Assembly (NCBI GenBank): GCA_004298605.1
Contig: SCPW01000379.1
Span: forward strand, 1-9,428
DNA length: 9,428 nt
From: Gallionella sp.
Lineage (GTDB): Bacteria; Pseudomonadota; Gammaproteobacteria; Burkholderiales; Gallionellaceae
Reading direction: 5' to 3'
Translations under genes and position numbers: made by a program
Notes under the pieces: generated by a model
The model's input: only the letters and a program-made list of their open reading frames with translations
Told to the model about the DNA's origin: nothing
Databases searched by the model: none
Shown here: one piece after another, positions 1 to 6,604 of the stretch
Layout: each line of letters starts with the position of its first letter
Numbering within the stretch: position 1 is the stretch's first letter

Positions 1-128
1 TGGCGAAGGCGATCGAGCGCATCGGCGACCATGCCAAAAACATGTCCGAGTACGTGGTGTACATGGTCAAGGGCCGCGACGTGCGCCATGTCACGATAGA
101 CGAAATCGAACGCGAAGTTCAGAAGTAG
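1..128 (+). CDS. phoU: Phosphate signalling regulator PhoU, C-terminal end (5' truncated by window)
   Basis: Only the last 41 codons are visible, read from base 3 to the TAG at 126-128. The peptide contains [18 protein letters not shown], the conserved final helix of the PhoU repeat domain, whose E/D-rich helices bind metal clusters in known PhoU structures. In the family, PhoU couples the PstSCAB phosphate transporter to the PhoR sensor kinase and represses the Pho regulon when phosphate is plentiful. The gene is followed with a one-base overlap by ppx, which supports the assignment because phosphate control and polyphosphate breakdown genes are often adjacent. The identity is strong despite the short fragment. 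The start and upstream pst genes lie outside the window. Confidence 0.9.
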   Translation, partial: AKAIERIGDHAKNMSEYVVYMVKGRDVRHVTIDEIEREVQK

Positions 129-1603
129 TGCAACACCAACCCATCCTTGCCGCTGTAGACCTGGGGTCGAACAGCTTCCGGCTGCAAGTCGCGCGGGTGG
201 AGAACGACCAGCTTTACATGCTGGACGGATTGCGCGAGCCGGTGCGCCTTGCCGCCGGTTTAACCGCCGAAAAATACCTCGATGCCGGAGCGCAACAGCG
301 CGCGCTTGCCGCGCTGGGGCGTTTTGCCGAACGTTTGCGCGGCCTGCCAAGTGTAGCGGTGCGCGCGGTGGGCACCAACTCGCTGCGCGTGGCGAAAAAT
401 GCGGCCGACTTCATTCCGCAAGCCGAACACACCCTGGGGTTTCCCATCGACGTCATCGCCGGGCTTGAGGAAGCGCGCCTGATTTATCTCGGCGTGGCGC
501 ACGGCTTGCCGCAATCGAAGGACAACCTGCTGGTGATGGACATCGGCGGCGGCTCCACCGAATTCATTATCGGCAACGGGCTCACCCCGCTCAAACTGGA
601 AAGCCTGTACATGGGTTCCGTCAGTTACAGCCTGCAGTTTTTTCCGGACGGCAAAATTACAAAACAGAATCTCAAGCAGGCAGAACTGGCCGCGTGCAAT
701 GAATTGCAAACCATCGCTGCCGATTACAAGGGGCAATGGAAACATGCGCTCGGCTCATCCGGCACGGCGAAGGTGTTAAACGAAATATTGCTGTTGAACG
801 GTTATAGCCAGAACGGCATTACCCGCGAAGGGCTCGACCGGTTGCGCGCCCATCTGCTCAAGGTCGGCGATGTGCAACAGCTCGATCTGCAAGGCCTGCG
901 GCCTGATCGGACGCCCGCGCTGGCCGGCGGTTTTGCCATCATGTATGCCGCCTTTTGCGAGCTGGAAATCGGGCAGATGCAGCCCGCGCCCGGCGCGTTG
1001 CGCGAGGGTGTGCTGTATGACTTGTGGGGGCGTTTTCACGACAACGACGTGCGCGACGTCACGGTGCGGCAATTCATGCAGCGTTACCGTGTCGACGCCG
1101 GGCAGGCCGGACGCGTGGCGAAACTGGCGCGCATATTCGCGCGGCAATTTCTCGGCGATGAAGCCGGCGAGGCCGCATTGCAGGTGCTCGGCTGGGCGGC
1201 CAACCTGCACGAAATCGGCATCAGCGTCGCGCACAGCGGCTACCGCAAGCACACCGCCTACATCCTCGCCAACGCCGATATGCCGGGCTTTTCAAAAAAG
1301 GAGCAAGCGCGCCTGAGCCTGCTGGCGCTGGCGCACCGCGGCAGCCTGGACAAACTGCAGGGGCAACTGGGAAATGGCGAAGACTGCGCGCTGGCAATGA
1401 GCCTGCGTCTTGCCGTGCTGTTCTACCGCAACCGCCACGACAGCGATTTGCCCGCCTTGCGCGGACGTTTCAGCGGCACCAAGTTCCACCTCTCGGTCGA
1501 CGCGGGCTGGCTGGCGCAAAATCCACTGACCGAAACCGCGCTGCGGGAAGAAGTGAAGCAATGGAAGACGTTGGGGATCAGTATGCAGATCGTGCAAGGG
1601 TAG
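128..1603 (+). CDS. ppx: Exopolyphosphatase (Ppx/GppA family)
   Basis: This 491-residue protein releases phosphate processively from the ends of inorganic polyphosphate in the cytoplasm. The first actin-like phosphate-binding motif is at residues 11-17 (DLGSNSF). The EEAR segment with the family's catalytic glutamate is at about 114-117, and the second phosphate motif, DIGGGSTEF, is at 138-146. A GSSGT turn follows near 210. The C-terminal half is the HD-like helical domain, with HEIG at 361-364 and a downstream HSGYRKHTAYIL segment. Length is normal for the family. The start is a GTG whose first base is the last base of the phoU stop (TAGTG); homology begins almost at once after it, so no internal start is preferred. 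Weak GAAG-like purines precede it, suggesting translational coupling to phoU. GppA (pppGpp phosphatase) is the main alternative; the phoU neighbour and full HD-containing length favour Ppx. Confidence 0.93.
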   Translation: MQHQPILAAVDLGSNSFRLQVARVENDQLYMLDGLREPVRLAAGLTAEKYLDAGAQQRALAALGRFAERLRGLPSVAVRAVGTNSLRVAKNAADFIPQAEHTLGFPIDVIAGLEEARLIYLGVAHGLPQSKDNLLVMDIGGGSTEFIIGNGLTPLKLESLYMGSVSYSLQFFPDGKITKQNLKQAELAACNELQTIAADYKGQWKHALGSSGTAKVLNEILLLNGYSQNGITREGLDRLRAHLLKVGDVQQLDLQGLRPDRTPALAGGFAIMYAAFCELEIGQMQPAPGALREGVLYDLWGRFHDNDVRDVTVRQFMQRYRVDAGQAGRVAKLARIFARQFLGDEAGEAALQVLGWAANLHEIGISVAHSGYRKHTAYILANADMPGFSKKEQARLSLLALAHRGSLDKLQGQLGNGEDCALAMSLRLAVLFYRNRHDSDLPALRGRFSGTKFHLSVDAGWLAQNPLTETALREEVKQWKTLGISMQIVQG

Positions 1604-1675
1604 CGTTGAGTGCGGGTAGGCGCCGCGGCGGCCATCCGGAATCGTTTAATTTTGTCATCGAAAGGGCAGTGTGTT

Positions 1676-2086
1676 GTGAATATATCCAGTTACGAAGATT
1701 TATTGCTTGCCGCGAACCGGCAGCCCGAGCCCCAGCGCCTCCTGTTTGTATTTACCAGGGCCGAATTGCCGGGCGGCCACACCAGCGACCAGGAAAAGCG
1801 TTTTAAAGACCGGGAGGGCGGCACGCTGACGCCGGTAATGTGTGTCGATAAATTACCGGGCGAACTGAATGATTTTGCCGGCCTGGTCGAGGAATCCCGC
1901 CAGACAGGAATGGGCTGGGATATCGTGTTTGTGGCCAGCATGTCCACAAAATCTGCGGCAGAGCCAAACAGCGACGAAGCCGAACAACCGCTGAAAACAA
2001 TGGTCGAGGATATCAAAAAAGGTAAGGTCGGCAACTTTCTTGCATTTAACCGGGACGGGACACTGGTCAAGCTTCGGGCGTTCTGA
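1676..2086 (+). CDS. Small conserved protein of unknown function
   Basis: This 136-residue soluble protein has no signal peptide or membrane segment. I chose the GTG at 1676 (protein start MNISSYEDLL) over an upstream in-frame GTG at 1610. The upstream extension is rich in Ala and Arg and looks non-coding, whereas AAAGGG at 1661-1666 is a usable ribosome binding site about 9 bases before 1676. Visible features are a hydrophobic strand RLLFVF, an acidic middle, VMCVDK, a WDIVFVASMS strand and a C-terminal basic FLAFNRDG segment, suggesting a small alpha/beta fold. I recall similar short proteins in Beta- and Gammaproteobacteria, often database-labelled 'ribonucleotide reductase subunit alpha'. 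Nothing here resembles the catalytic motifs of that much larger enzyme, so I do not use the label. It follows ppx by about 70 bp and could be co-transcribed. Function unknown. Confidence 0.72.
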   Translation: MNISSYEDLLLAANRQPEPQRLLFVFTRAELPGGHTSDQEKRFKDREGGTLTPVMCVDKLPGELNDFAGLVEESRQTGMGWDIVFVASMSTKSAAEPNSDEAEQPLKTMVEDIKKGKVGNFLAFNRDGTLVKLRAF

Positions 2087-2130
2087 AGCCGGGTGCTCAG
2101 CACCATCAATCGCGCCTCAGGTATTCGTTC

Positions 2131-2186
2131 CATCCCCCATCACAGCCTTCTCACACAAGCGGGGAAGGGGGAGGGTTTTGGTTGGT
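2131..2186. repeat. Degenerate C/G-rich palindromic repeat
   Basis: Read on the minus strand, this stretch has a C-rich entry, an imperfect hairpin (5-bp stem, 2146-2150 with 2164-2168, then mismatches), and a G-rich tail ending GATGGGGGATGG. The tail matches about 13 of 18 positions of the tail in the better-preserved units inside polA and after uppP, though the stem sequence differs. I read it as a decayed or divergent member of the same superfamily. No gene overlaps it, and the rest of 2087-2255 shows no convincing coding sequence. Confidence 0.45.
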
Positions 2187-2255
2187 GCGGTGTATTTTAT
2201 AAACGGTATTTTAGAAAATTCCAGCTCCCTTATTTTTGTAAGGGCGCGATTTAAC

Positions 2256-2420
2256 CAGCGACTTGGCGGGCGTCTCGTTCGGCGTGTCGAGATCGTCGGC
2301 GATAACAATGGCCTGTTCCGCACGCTTGCCGAGGCTGCGGTTGGGCAGCGCGTAAACCCTGGAACCGCGCGTACCGACGAACAGCGCGCCGTCCGGCTCC
2401 ATCTGGCACGGGCCCAATCA
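2256..2420 (-). pseudogene. Remnant resembling a sorbosone / PQQ-type sugar dehydrogenase
   Basis: The minus-strand reading contains MEPDGALFVGTRGSRVYALP, then an Arg/Lys-rich turn and IVIADDLDTPN. This pattern (D-G-x-L-F-V-G-T-R, V-Y-A, then a-D-x-L-x-x-P-N) is typical of one beta-propeller blade of soluble sorbosone or aldose sugar dehydrogenases, normally about 400 residues long. Only some 55 residues survive. A TGA lies directly upstream at 2418-2420, and after the PN the similarity stops, with a run-on of unrelated residues to a stop at 2211-2213. The piece abuts the stop codon of the small membrane protein gene at 2422, so the rest was probably lost by deletion or replacement. The assignment is from pattern memory only. 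Confidence 0.5.
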
Positions 2421-2421
2421 A

Positions 2422-2811
2422 TTACTTGTTCGGCGGCGGCGAGCGTATAAGGCTCTCATTAAGCAGCAACGGCAGCCTGTCGCGCGACTGGACTTCCCGG
2501 TATCCATCAGGAGGGTATTTGGACAAAGCGGCAACGCGCCCTCCCCCTGTTTTTGCATCGGACACAAACAGTATTATTGTTTTCCCATCTGCATCGTCCA
2601 GCTTGAAATCAACAACGTAAGCGGCATTGCGCATTTCACCGTCCCTCAATAACGAGAACGGAGCTCTTACGGAGTAGATGGAAAGGAATATCAATACCTC
2701 ACCTAAAATGAGGAGCAAGCCCGCCTTCCATTTCTCTTTTTTATAGAAGACCCCTCCAGCAGAAACGAGCACTATGCTTGACACGATGGCAAACAGGACA
2801 GGAAGTAACAT
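2422..2811 (-). CDS. Small membrane protein, unknown function
   Basis: This 129-residue protein has two clear hydrophobic helices, at about residues 3-22 and 31-48, separated by a short basic loop (YKKEKWK). A soluble C-terminal part of about 80 residues follows, with a strand-rich stretch (YVVDFKLDDADGKTIILFV). By the positive-inside rule the loop should be cytoplasmic, putting the C-terminal part in the periplasm. The ATG at 2809-2811 is preceded by GAGG (CCTC at 2816-2819 on the plus strand) at about 4 bases, a good start site. I do not recognise the family. GC over this gene is about 50% by hand count, visibly below polA and ppx, and it sits between an inverted repeat and a gene remnant, which suggests acquisition by transfer. 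It runs in the same direction as polA and lies about 100 bp downstream of it. Confidence 0.68.
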   Translation of the reverse strand: MLLPVLFAIVSSIVLVSAGGVFYKKEKWKAGLLLILGEVLIFLSIYSVRAPFSLLRDGEMRNAAYVVDFKLDDADGKTIILFVSDAKTGGGRVAALSKYPPDGYREVQSRDRLPLLLNESLIRSPPPNK

Positions 2812-2815
2812 AAAA

Positions 2816-2819
2816 CCTC
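2816..2819 (-). promoter_or_regulatory. Ribosome binding site of the small membrane protein
   Basis: The plus-strand CCTC reads GAGG on the minus strand, four bases before the ATG at 2809-2811. It is one of the clearest ribosome binding sites in the window and supports that start. Confidence 0.6.
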
Positions 2820-2831
2820 ATTAGACCGCGT

Positions 2832-2905
2832 AGGATGGGCGGAGCGCAGCGCAACCCATCATTGCCCAACATTGGCGATGGGTTGCGCTGCGCTCCGCCC
2901 ATCCT
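2832..2905. repeat. Perfect 29-bp inverted repeat element behind polA
   Basis: The left arm (2832-2860) and right arm (2877-2905) are perfect reverse complements over 29 bp, separated by a 16-base loop. The arm begins AGGATGGGCGGAGCGCAGCG. Arms of this type, ending in AACCCATC, are a familiar class of dispersed palindromic repeat in Proteobacteria; I state that from memory. The right arm ends six bases from the polA stop codon, so the transcript would fold into a very stable hairpin at the polA 3' end. No T-run follows on either strand, so it is not a classical intrinsic terminator, though it may stabilise the mRNA end or slow polymerase between polA and the downstream gene. Confidence 0.85.
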
Positions 2906-2911
2906 GCATAT

Positions 2912-5731
2912 TTAATGCGCTTCATCCCAATTTTTTCCCATACCCAATTCCACCAGCAGCGGCACTTGCAACTCGGCGATGCCGCACATCAATTTTGGCA
3001 GCATTTCTTCAATCAAATGTAGCTCGGCTTCCGGCACTTCCAGCACCAGCTCGTCATGCACCTGCATAATCAGGCGGCTATGCAGTTTTTCCTGTTCCAG
3101 CCAGCGCTGCACTTCAATCATCGCGAGTTTGATTAGGTCGGCCGCCGTGCCCTGCATCGGCGCGTTGATCGCGGCGCGTTCGGCGCCCTGGCGTTTCATG
3201 CCGTTGCTGCTGTTGATTTCCGGCAACCACAAACGGCGGCCGAACACGGTCTCGACATAGCCTTGCTGTTTGGCTTGTTCGCGGGTGCGCTGCATGTAAT
3301 CGGCCACGCCGGGATAGCGCGCGAAGTAGCGGTCGATGTAGGCGGTCGCCGCGCTGCGCTCGATGCCGAGCTGCTTGGCCAGGCCGAAGGCCGACATGCC
3401 GTAGATCAGGCCGAAGTTGATGACTTTGGCGTAGCGGCGCTGTTCGCTGGATACCTCGGCGGGCGCGATCATGAAAATTTCGGCGGCGGTGGCGCGGTGG
3501 ATGTCTTCGTTGTTGGCGAACGCCCGCAACAAGCCCGCGTCGCCGGATAAATGCGCCATGATGCGCAATTCGATTTGCGAGTAGTCGGCGGAGACGATGC
3601 GGCTGCCGGGCGGCGCGATGAACGCTTCGCGGATGCGGCGGCCTTCGGCGGTGCGCACCGGGATGTTTTGCAGATTGGGGTCGCTGGAGGCGAGCCGCCC
3701 GGTCACCGCGACGGCTTGCGAGTAGCTGGTGTGGACGCGCCCGGTTTTCCGGTCAACCATCTGCGGCAGTTTGTCGGTGTAGGTGGATTTGAGTTTCGCC
3801 ATGCCGCGATAGTCGAGCAGGATTTTTGGTAGCGGGTAATCGAGCGCCAACTCTTGTAGCACTTCCTCGTCGGTGGATGGATCGCCGCTGGGCGTCTTTT
3901 TCTTGACCGGTAAACCCAGTTTATCGAACAGAATTTCTCTCAGTTGCTTCGGCGAATTGAGGTTGAACGGTTGCCCGGCAGCCTCGTGTGCCTTGGCTTC
4001 CAGCGCGATGAGTTTTTCACCCAGTTCGCGGCTCTGGATTTTCAGCAGGTTGCAGTCCAGCAATACGCCGTTGCGCTCCATGGTGTACAGCACGTGCATA
4101 CTCGGCAATTCGATGTCGCGATAGACGTGCTGCAAACCGCTCTGTGCTTCGATTTGCGGCACGAGGAATTGATGCAGTTGCAGCGTGATGTCGGCATCTT
4201 CGGCGGCGTAGCGCGTGGCGGTGTCGAGATCGACTTGATCGAAGCACAGTTGCTTCGCACCCTTGCCCACCACTTCGGCGTAGCTGATGGTTTTCACGTT
4301 GAGATGGCGCAGTGCGAGGTTGTCCATGTCGTGCGGCTTGTGGCTTTCCAGCACGTAGGATTGCAGCAGCGTGTCCTCGGCGATGCCCGCAAGCCGGATG
4401 CCGTGATTGGCGAAAATATGCTGGTCGTATTTGAGGTTCTGCCCGAGTTTTTTATGCCGTGCGCTTTCCAGCCAGGGCTTGAGTTTTTGCAATGCTGCCG
4501 CGCGATCAAGCTGGTCCGGCGCGCCGGGGAAGATATGCGCCAGCGGCAGATAGGCGGCCTGGTGCGGCGTGACCGCAAACGAGATGCCGACCAGTTGCGC
4601 GTTCATCACATCGAGGCCGGTGGTCTCGGTATCCACGCAGGCCAGATTGGCTGCGAGCAGCTTTTCCAGCCAGGCATCGAGTTGGGGTTCGGTGAGGATG
4701 GTTTCGTAGTGCGCGTGGTCGGTGCGGGTGGGTTCGTCTACTACCCCATCCCCACCCCCGCCCTCCCCTTGAAGGGGAGGGGGTGATTGTTCCTTCCCCT
4801 TCAGGGGGAAGGTTAGGATGGGGGTGGGTTCGATGGGGATGGGTTTTGGCTGATTTACGGCAGGGAGAGCAAGCTCGCGCAGCCAACTTTTGAACTCAAA
4901 CCGTTCATACAGGCTGCGCAATTGCGCTATATCCGCCGGTGGCGCCACCAGTTCGCTGTAGGCTTGCGGCAACGCCACGTCGCATTTCACCGTGAGCAGG
5001 CGGCGCGCTTGCGGCAGCCAGTCCAGCGCGCGGCGCAGATTCTCGCCGACCACGCCGCCGACTTCACCGGCGTGCCGCATGATGTTGTCCAGCGTACCGT
5101 ATTGCGTCAGCCATTTCACGGCGGTCTTCGGGCCGACTTTTTCCACGCCCGGCACGTTGTCCACCGCGTCGCCGGTCAGCGTCAGGTAATCCAGGATGCG
5201 CTCCGGCGGCACGCCGAATTTGGTGTTGACGCCGGCGATGTCGAGCGTCTCGTTGTTCATGGTGTTAATCAGTGTTACGTGCTCGTTGACCAGTTGCGCC
5301 AGGTCTTTGTCGCCGGTGGCGATAATGCAGCATGTGCCGTCTTGCGCGGCCTGCTGTGCCAGCGTGCCGATCACATCGTCCGCCTCCACGCCTTCCTGCA
5401 TCAGAATTTTCCAGCCGGATGCGGCAATCGCTTGATGCAGCGGCCCGATCTGTTGCGCCAGGTCGGCCGGCATGGGCGGGCGGTGCGCCTTGTATTGCGG
5501 ATACCAGTCATCGCGGAATGTTTTACCTTTTGCGTCAAATACGCACAGGCTATAATCCGCCGGGTAATCGTGGCGCAAGCGGCGCAGCATGTTGAGCACG
5601 CCATAAATCGCGCCGGTCGGCTCGCCCTGGCGGTTGCGCAAATCCGGCATCGCGTGAAATGCGCGGTACAGGAAAGAGGAACCGTCCACCAGGAGTAATG
5701 TTTTAGCGGAACCCACGTCGTTCATTTTCAT
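2912..5731 (-). CDS. polA: DNA polymerase I
   Basis: The enzyme fills gaps, removes RNA primers and repairs DNA. Numbering from the ATG at 5729-5731 (939 residues), the 5'-nuclease domain spans about 8-290 (LLLVDGSSFLYRAFHAM, GVEADDVIGTLA, ATGDKDLAQL, TGDAVDNVPGVEKVGPKTA). The 3'-5' exonuclease domain spans about 340-525 with intact DxE (D367, E369 in DTETTGLD), LGQNLKYDQHIF and YAAEDAD motifs. The polymerase domain follows, with motif A DYSQIE (D716), motif B RRYAKVINFGLIYG and motif C VHDE (D893, E894). All catalytic residues are present, so it should be fully active. The start is ambiguous: ATG 5731 and ATG 5725 both lack a good ribosome binding site, and a GTG at 5761 would overlap the divergent gene. 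The 5'-nuclease/exonuclease linker contains about 32 residues encoded by palindromic repeats (see separate entry), making this protein longer than the roughly 907 residues it would otherwise have. Confidence 0.96.
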   Translation of the reverse strand: MKMNDVGSAKTLLLVDGSSFLYRAFHAMPDLRNRQGEPTGAIYGVLNMLRRLRHDYPADYSLCVFDAKGKTFRDDWYPQYKAHRPPMPADLAQQIGPLHQAIAASGWKILMQEGVEADDVIGTLAQQAAQDGTCCIIATGDKDLAQLVNEHVTLINTMNNETLDIAGVNTKFGVPPERILDYLTLTGDAVDNVPGVEKVGPKTAVKWLTQYGTLDNIMRHAGEVGGVVGENLRRALDWLPQARRLLTVKCDVALPQAYSELVAPPADIAQLRSLYERFEFKSWLRELALPAVNQPKPIPIEPTPILTFPLKGKEQSPPPLQGEGGGGDGVVDEPTRTDHAHYETILTEPQLDAWLEKLLAANLACVDTETTGLDVMNAQLVGISFAVTPHQAAYLPLAHIFPGAPDQLDRAAALQKLKPWLESARHKKLGQNLKYDQHIFANHGIRLAGIAEDTLLQSYVLESHKPHDMDNLALRHLNVKTISYAEVVGKGAKQLCFDQVDLDTATRYAAEDADITLQLHQFLVPQIEAQSGLQHVYRDIELPSMHVLYTMERNGVLLDCNLLKIQSRELGEKLIALEAKAHEAAGQPFNLNSPKQLREILFDKLGLPVKKKTPSGDPSTDEEVLQELALDYPLPKILLDYRGMAKLKSTYTDKLPQMVDRKTGRVHTSYSQAVAVTGRLASSDPNLQNIPVRTAEGRRIREAFIAPPGSRIVSADYSQIELRIMAHLSGDAGLLRAFANNEDIHRATAAEIFMIAPAEVSSEQRRYAKVINFGLIYGMSAFGLAKQLGIERSAATAYIDRYFARYPGVADYMQRTREQAKQQGYVETVFGRRLWLPEINSSNGMKRQGAERAAINAPMQGTAADLIKLAMIEVQRWLEQEKLHSRLIMQVHDELVLEVPEAELHLIEEMLPKLMCGIAELQVPLLVELGMGKNWDEAH
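4726..4832. repeat. In-frame palindromic repeat pair inside the polA linker
   Basis: Two units of the hairpin-plus-G-tail repeat lie in opposite orientation within polA. One hairpin is 4761-4781 (10-bp arms around 4771, CCCTCCCCTT / AAGGGGAGGG). The other is 4792-4812 (8-bp arms CCTTCCCC / GGGGAAGG). The hairpins face each other across a 10-base spacer and the G/C tails point outward (4744-4760 and 4813-4829). The 11-bp sequence GGGTGGGTTCG occurs at 4726-4736 and again at 4822-4832, exactly 96 bp apart. PolA reads through the element as a Pro/Gly-rich peptide (TFPLKGKE, then PPPLQGEGGGGDG). Unit 4792-4829 is nearly identical to the unit at 7582-7621, showing that the linker sequence is a dispersed repeat and not ordinary polA sequence. 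Confidence 0.85.
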
Positions 5732-5738
5732 TTTTTCT

Positions 5739-5744
5739 AAAGGA
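5739..5744 (+). promoter_or_regulatory. Ribosome binding site of the LOG-family gene
   Basis: AAAGGA lies seven bases before the ATG at 5752 and fixes that start. It falls in the roughly 20-bp gap shared with the divergent polA start, so any promoter for this gene must lie largely inside the polA coding sequence. Confidence 0.6.
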
Positions 5745-5751
5745 TAATTGC

Positions 5752-6468
5752 ATGAGCACACCGTCCAAATTGCCCGCCTCCGCGATACCGGAAGCCTGGA
5801 ATTCCAAAGAAGCTTGGCGCGTGTTCGGCATTATGTCAGAGTTTGTTTCCGCCACCGAACGGCTTAACCGTATCCACCCCGCCGTCAGCATTTTCGGCAG
5901 CGCGCGCACCAGGCCGGGCCAGCCCTATTACAAGCTCGCCGAAGAAATTGCCCGGCTGCTCTCCGATGCCGGATTTTCGGTCATCTCCGGCGGCGGCCCC
6001 GGCATCATGGAAGCCGCCAACAAAGGCGCGTTCTACGGCAAATCGCCGAGCGTCGGGCTGAACATCCAACTGCCGCACGAACAGACCGGCAACCCTTACC
6101 AGAATATCAGCCAGACCTTCCAGCATTTTTTCGCGCGCAAAGTGATGTTCGTGAAATTCGCCAGCGCCTATGTGGTGATGCCCGGCGGCTTCGGCACGCT
6201 GGACGAGCTGATGGAAGCCCTGACGCTGGTGCAGACCGGCAAGACGCGCAAGATGCCGATCATTCTGGTGGGCAGCAAATTCTGGAGCGGTATGGTCGAA
6301 TGGTTTCTCACCGCACTGCTGGAAGAGCAAGTCATCAGCCCGGAAGACATGGATTTGATCCAGGTCATCGACGAGCCGGAAGCGGTGGTCAGCGCGATTT
6401 TCAAGCACTACGAAACGCGCGGCTTCGAGCCTTCTGAAGCAGAACGCGAACGGCAGCTTTATTTGTAA
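5752..6468 (+). CDS. LOG-family Rossmann-fold nucleotide 5'-monophosphate phosphoribohydrolase
   Basis: This 238-residue cytoplasmic protein belongs to the LOG ('lonely guy', TIGR00730-type) family. Characterised members hydrolyse the N-glycosidic bond of nucleoside 5'-monophosphates, releasing a free base and ribose 5-phosphate; plant members activate cytokinins this way. The two signature motifs are intact: GGGPGIMEA at residues 80-88, with a following NKGA, and PGGFGTLDE at 144-152, which carries the catalytic Glu and phosphate-binding Gly residues. VSIFGSAR near residue 45 is the first Rossmann strand and loop. The first 40 residues form a helical extension (EAWRVFGIMSEFVSATERL) common in the longer bacterial version. 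A good AAAGGA ribosome binding site precedes the ATG. Older annotations often call such proteins 'lysine decarboxylase', which lacks biochemical support. The true substrate in this organism cannot be read from sequence. It is divergent from polA and followed by uppP after about 140 bp. Confidence 0.9.
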   Translation: MSTPSKLPASAIPEAWNSKEAWRVFGIMSEFVSATERLNRIHPAVSIFGSARTRPGQPYYKLAEEIARLLSDAGFSVISGGGPGIMEAANKGAFYGKSPSVGLNIQLPHEQTGNPYQNISQTFQHFFARKVMFVKFASAYVVMPGGFGTLDELMEALTLVQTGKTRKMPIILVGSKFWSGMVEWFLTALLEEQVISPEDMDLIQVIDEPEAVVSAIFKHYETRGFEPSEAERERQLYL

Positions 6469-6550
6469 AAATCAAGGCGGCGATTTGCTGTGTGTTGCAA
6501 TTTTTTGGAAAAATCAAACGAATATGCGGATAGAAAAAATCGGGCAAGCT

Positions 6551-6604
6551 GCGACGCCGCAGTTGGCCGGAGGTCAGGCCTCCCCATCGGAGGCCGGACG
6601 TCGC
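6551..6604 (+). promoter_or_regulatory. Structured leader upstream of uppP
   Basis: The 140-bp gap before uppP ends in a foldable segment. GGCCTCC (6577-6583) pairs with GGAGGCC (6589-6595) across a 5-base loop, and outer arms GCGACG (6551-6556) and CGTCGC (6599-6604) can close the structure. The CCTCC at 6579-6583 can alternatively pair with GGAGG at 6569-6573, so two hairpins compete for the same bases. The structure ends six bases before the ATG at 6611, and no clear ribosome binding site separates them. This could modulate uppP translation. It could also be a chance product of GC-rich sequence. I found no convincing promoter in 6469-6550. Confidence 0.35.

Noticed and set aside
1610..1675. 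Upstream GTG start for the 136-residue protein
   Set aside because: The extension looks non-coding and 1676 has the better ribosome binding site and family-like N-terminus.
2227..2244. Hairpin CCCTTA/TAAGGG with a T-rich loop
   Set aside because: The stem is only 6 bp and AT-rich in part, with no T-run after it on either strand; not convincing as a terminator.
2819..2824. TCTAAT as a -10 box for the small membrane protein
   Set aside because: It overlaps the ribosome binding site region, which would place the transcript start downstream of it, and no -35 is present at proper spacing.
3944..4786. 280-residue open frame on the plus strand inside polA
   Set aside because: It is antisense to well-conserved polA coding sequence, lacks recognisable motifs and arises from GC-rich codon bias.
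4922..5698. 258-residue open frame on the plus strand opposite the polA 5'-nuclease region
   Set aside because: It is a shadow of polA; the composition (many Arg, His, Val, Gln) is typical of antisense translation and no family is recognisable.
5732..5761. GTG start extending PolA by 10 residues
   Set aside because: It would overlap the LOG gene start; the GGAGG upstream is about 15 bases away, too far, and the PolA family start fits the ATG codons better.
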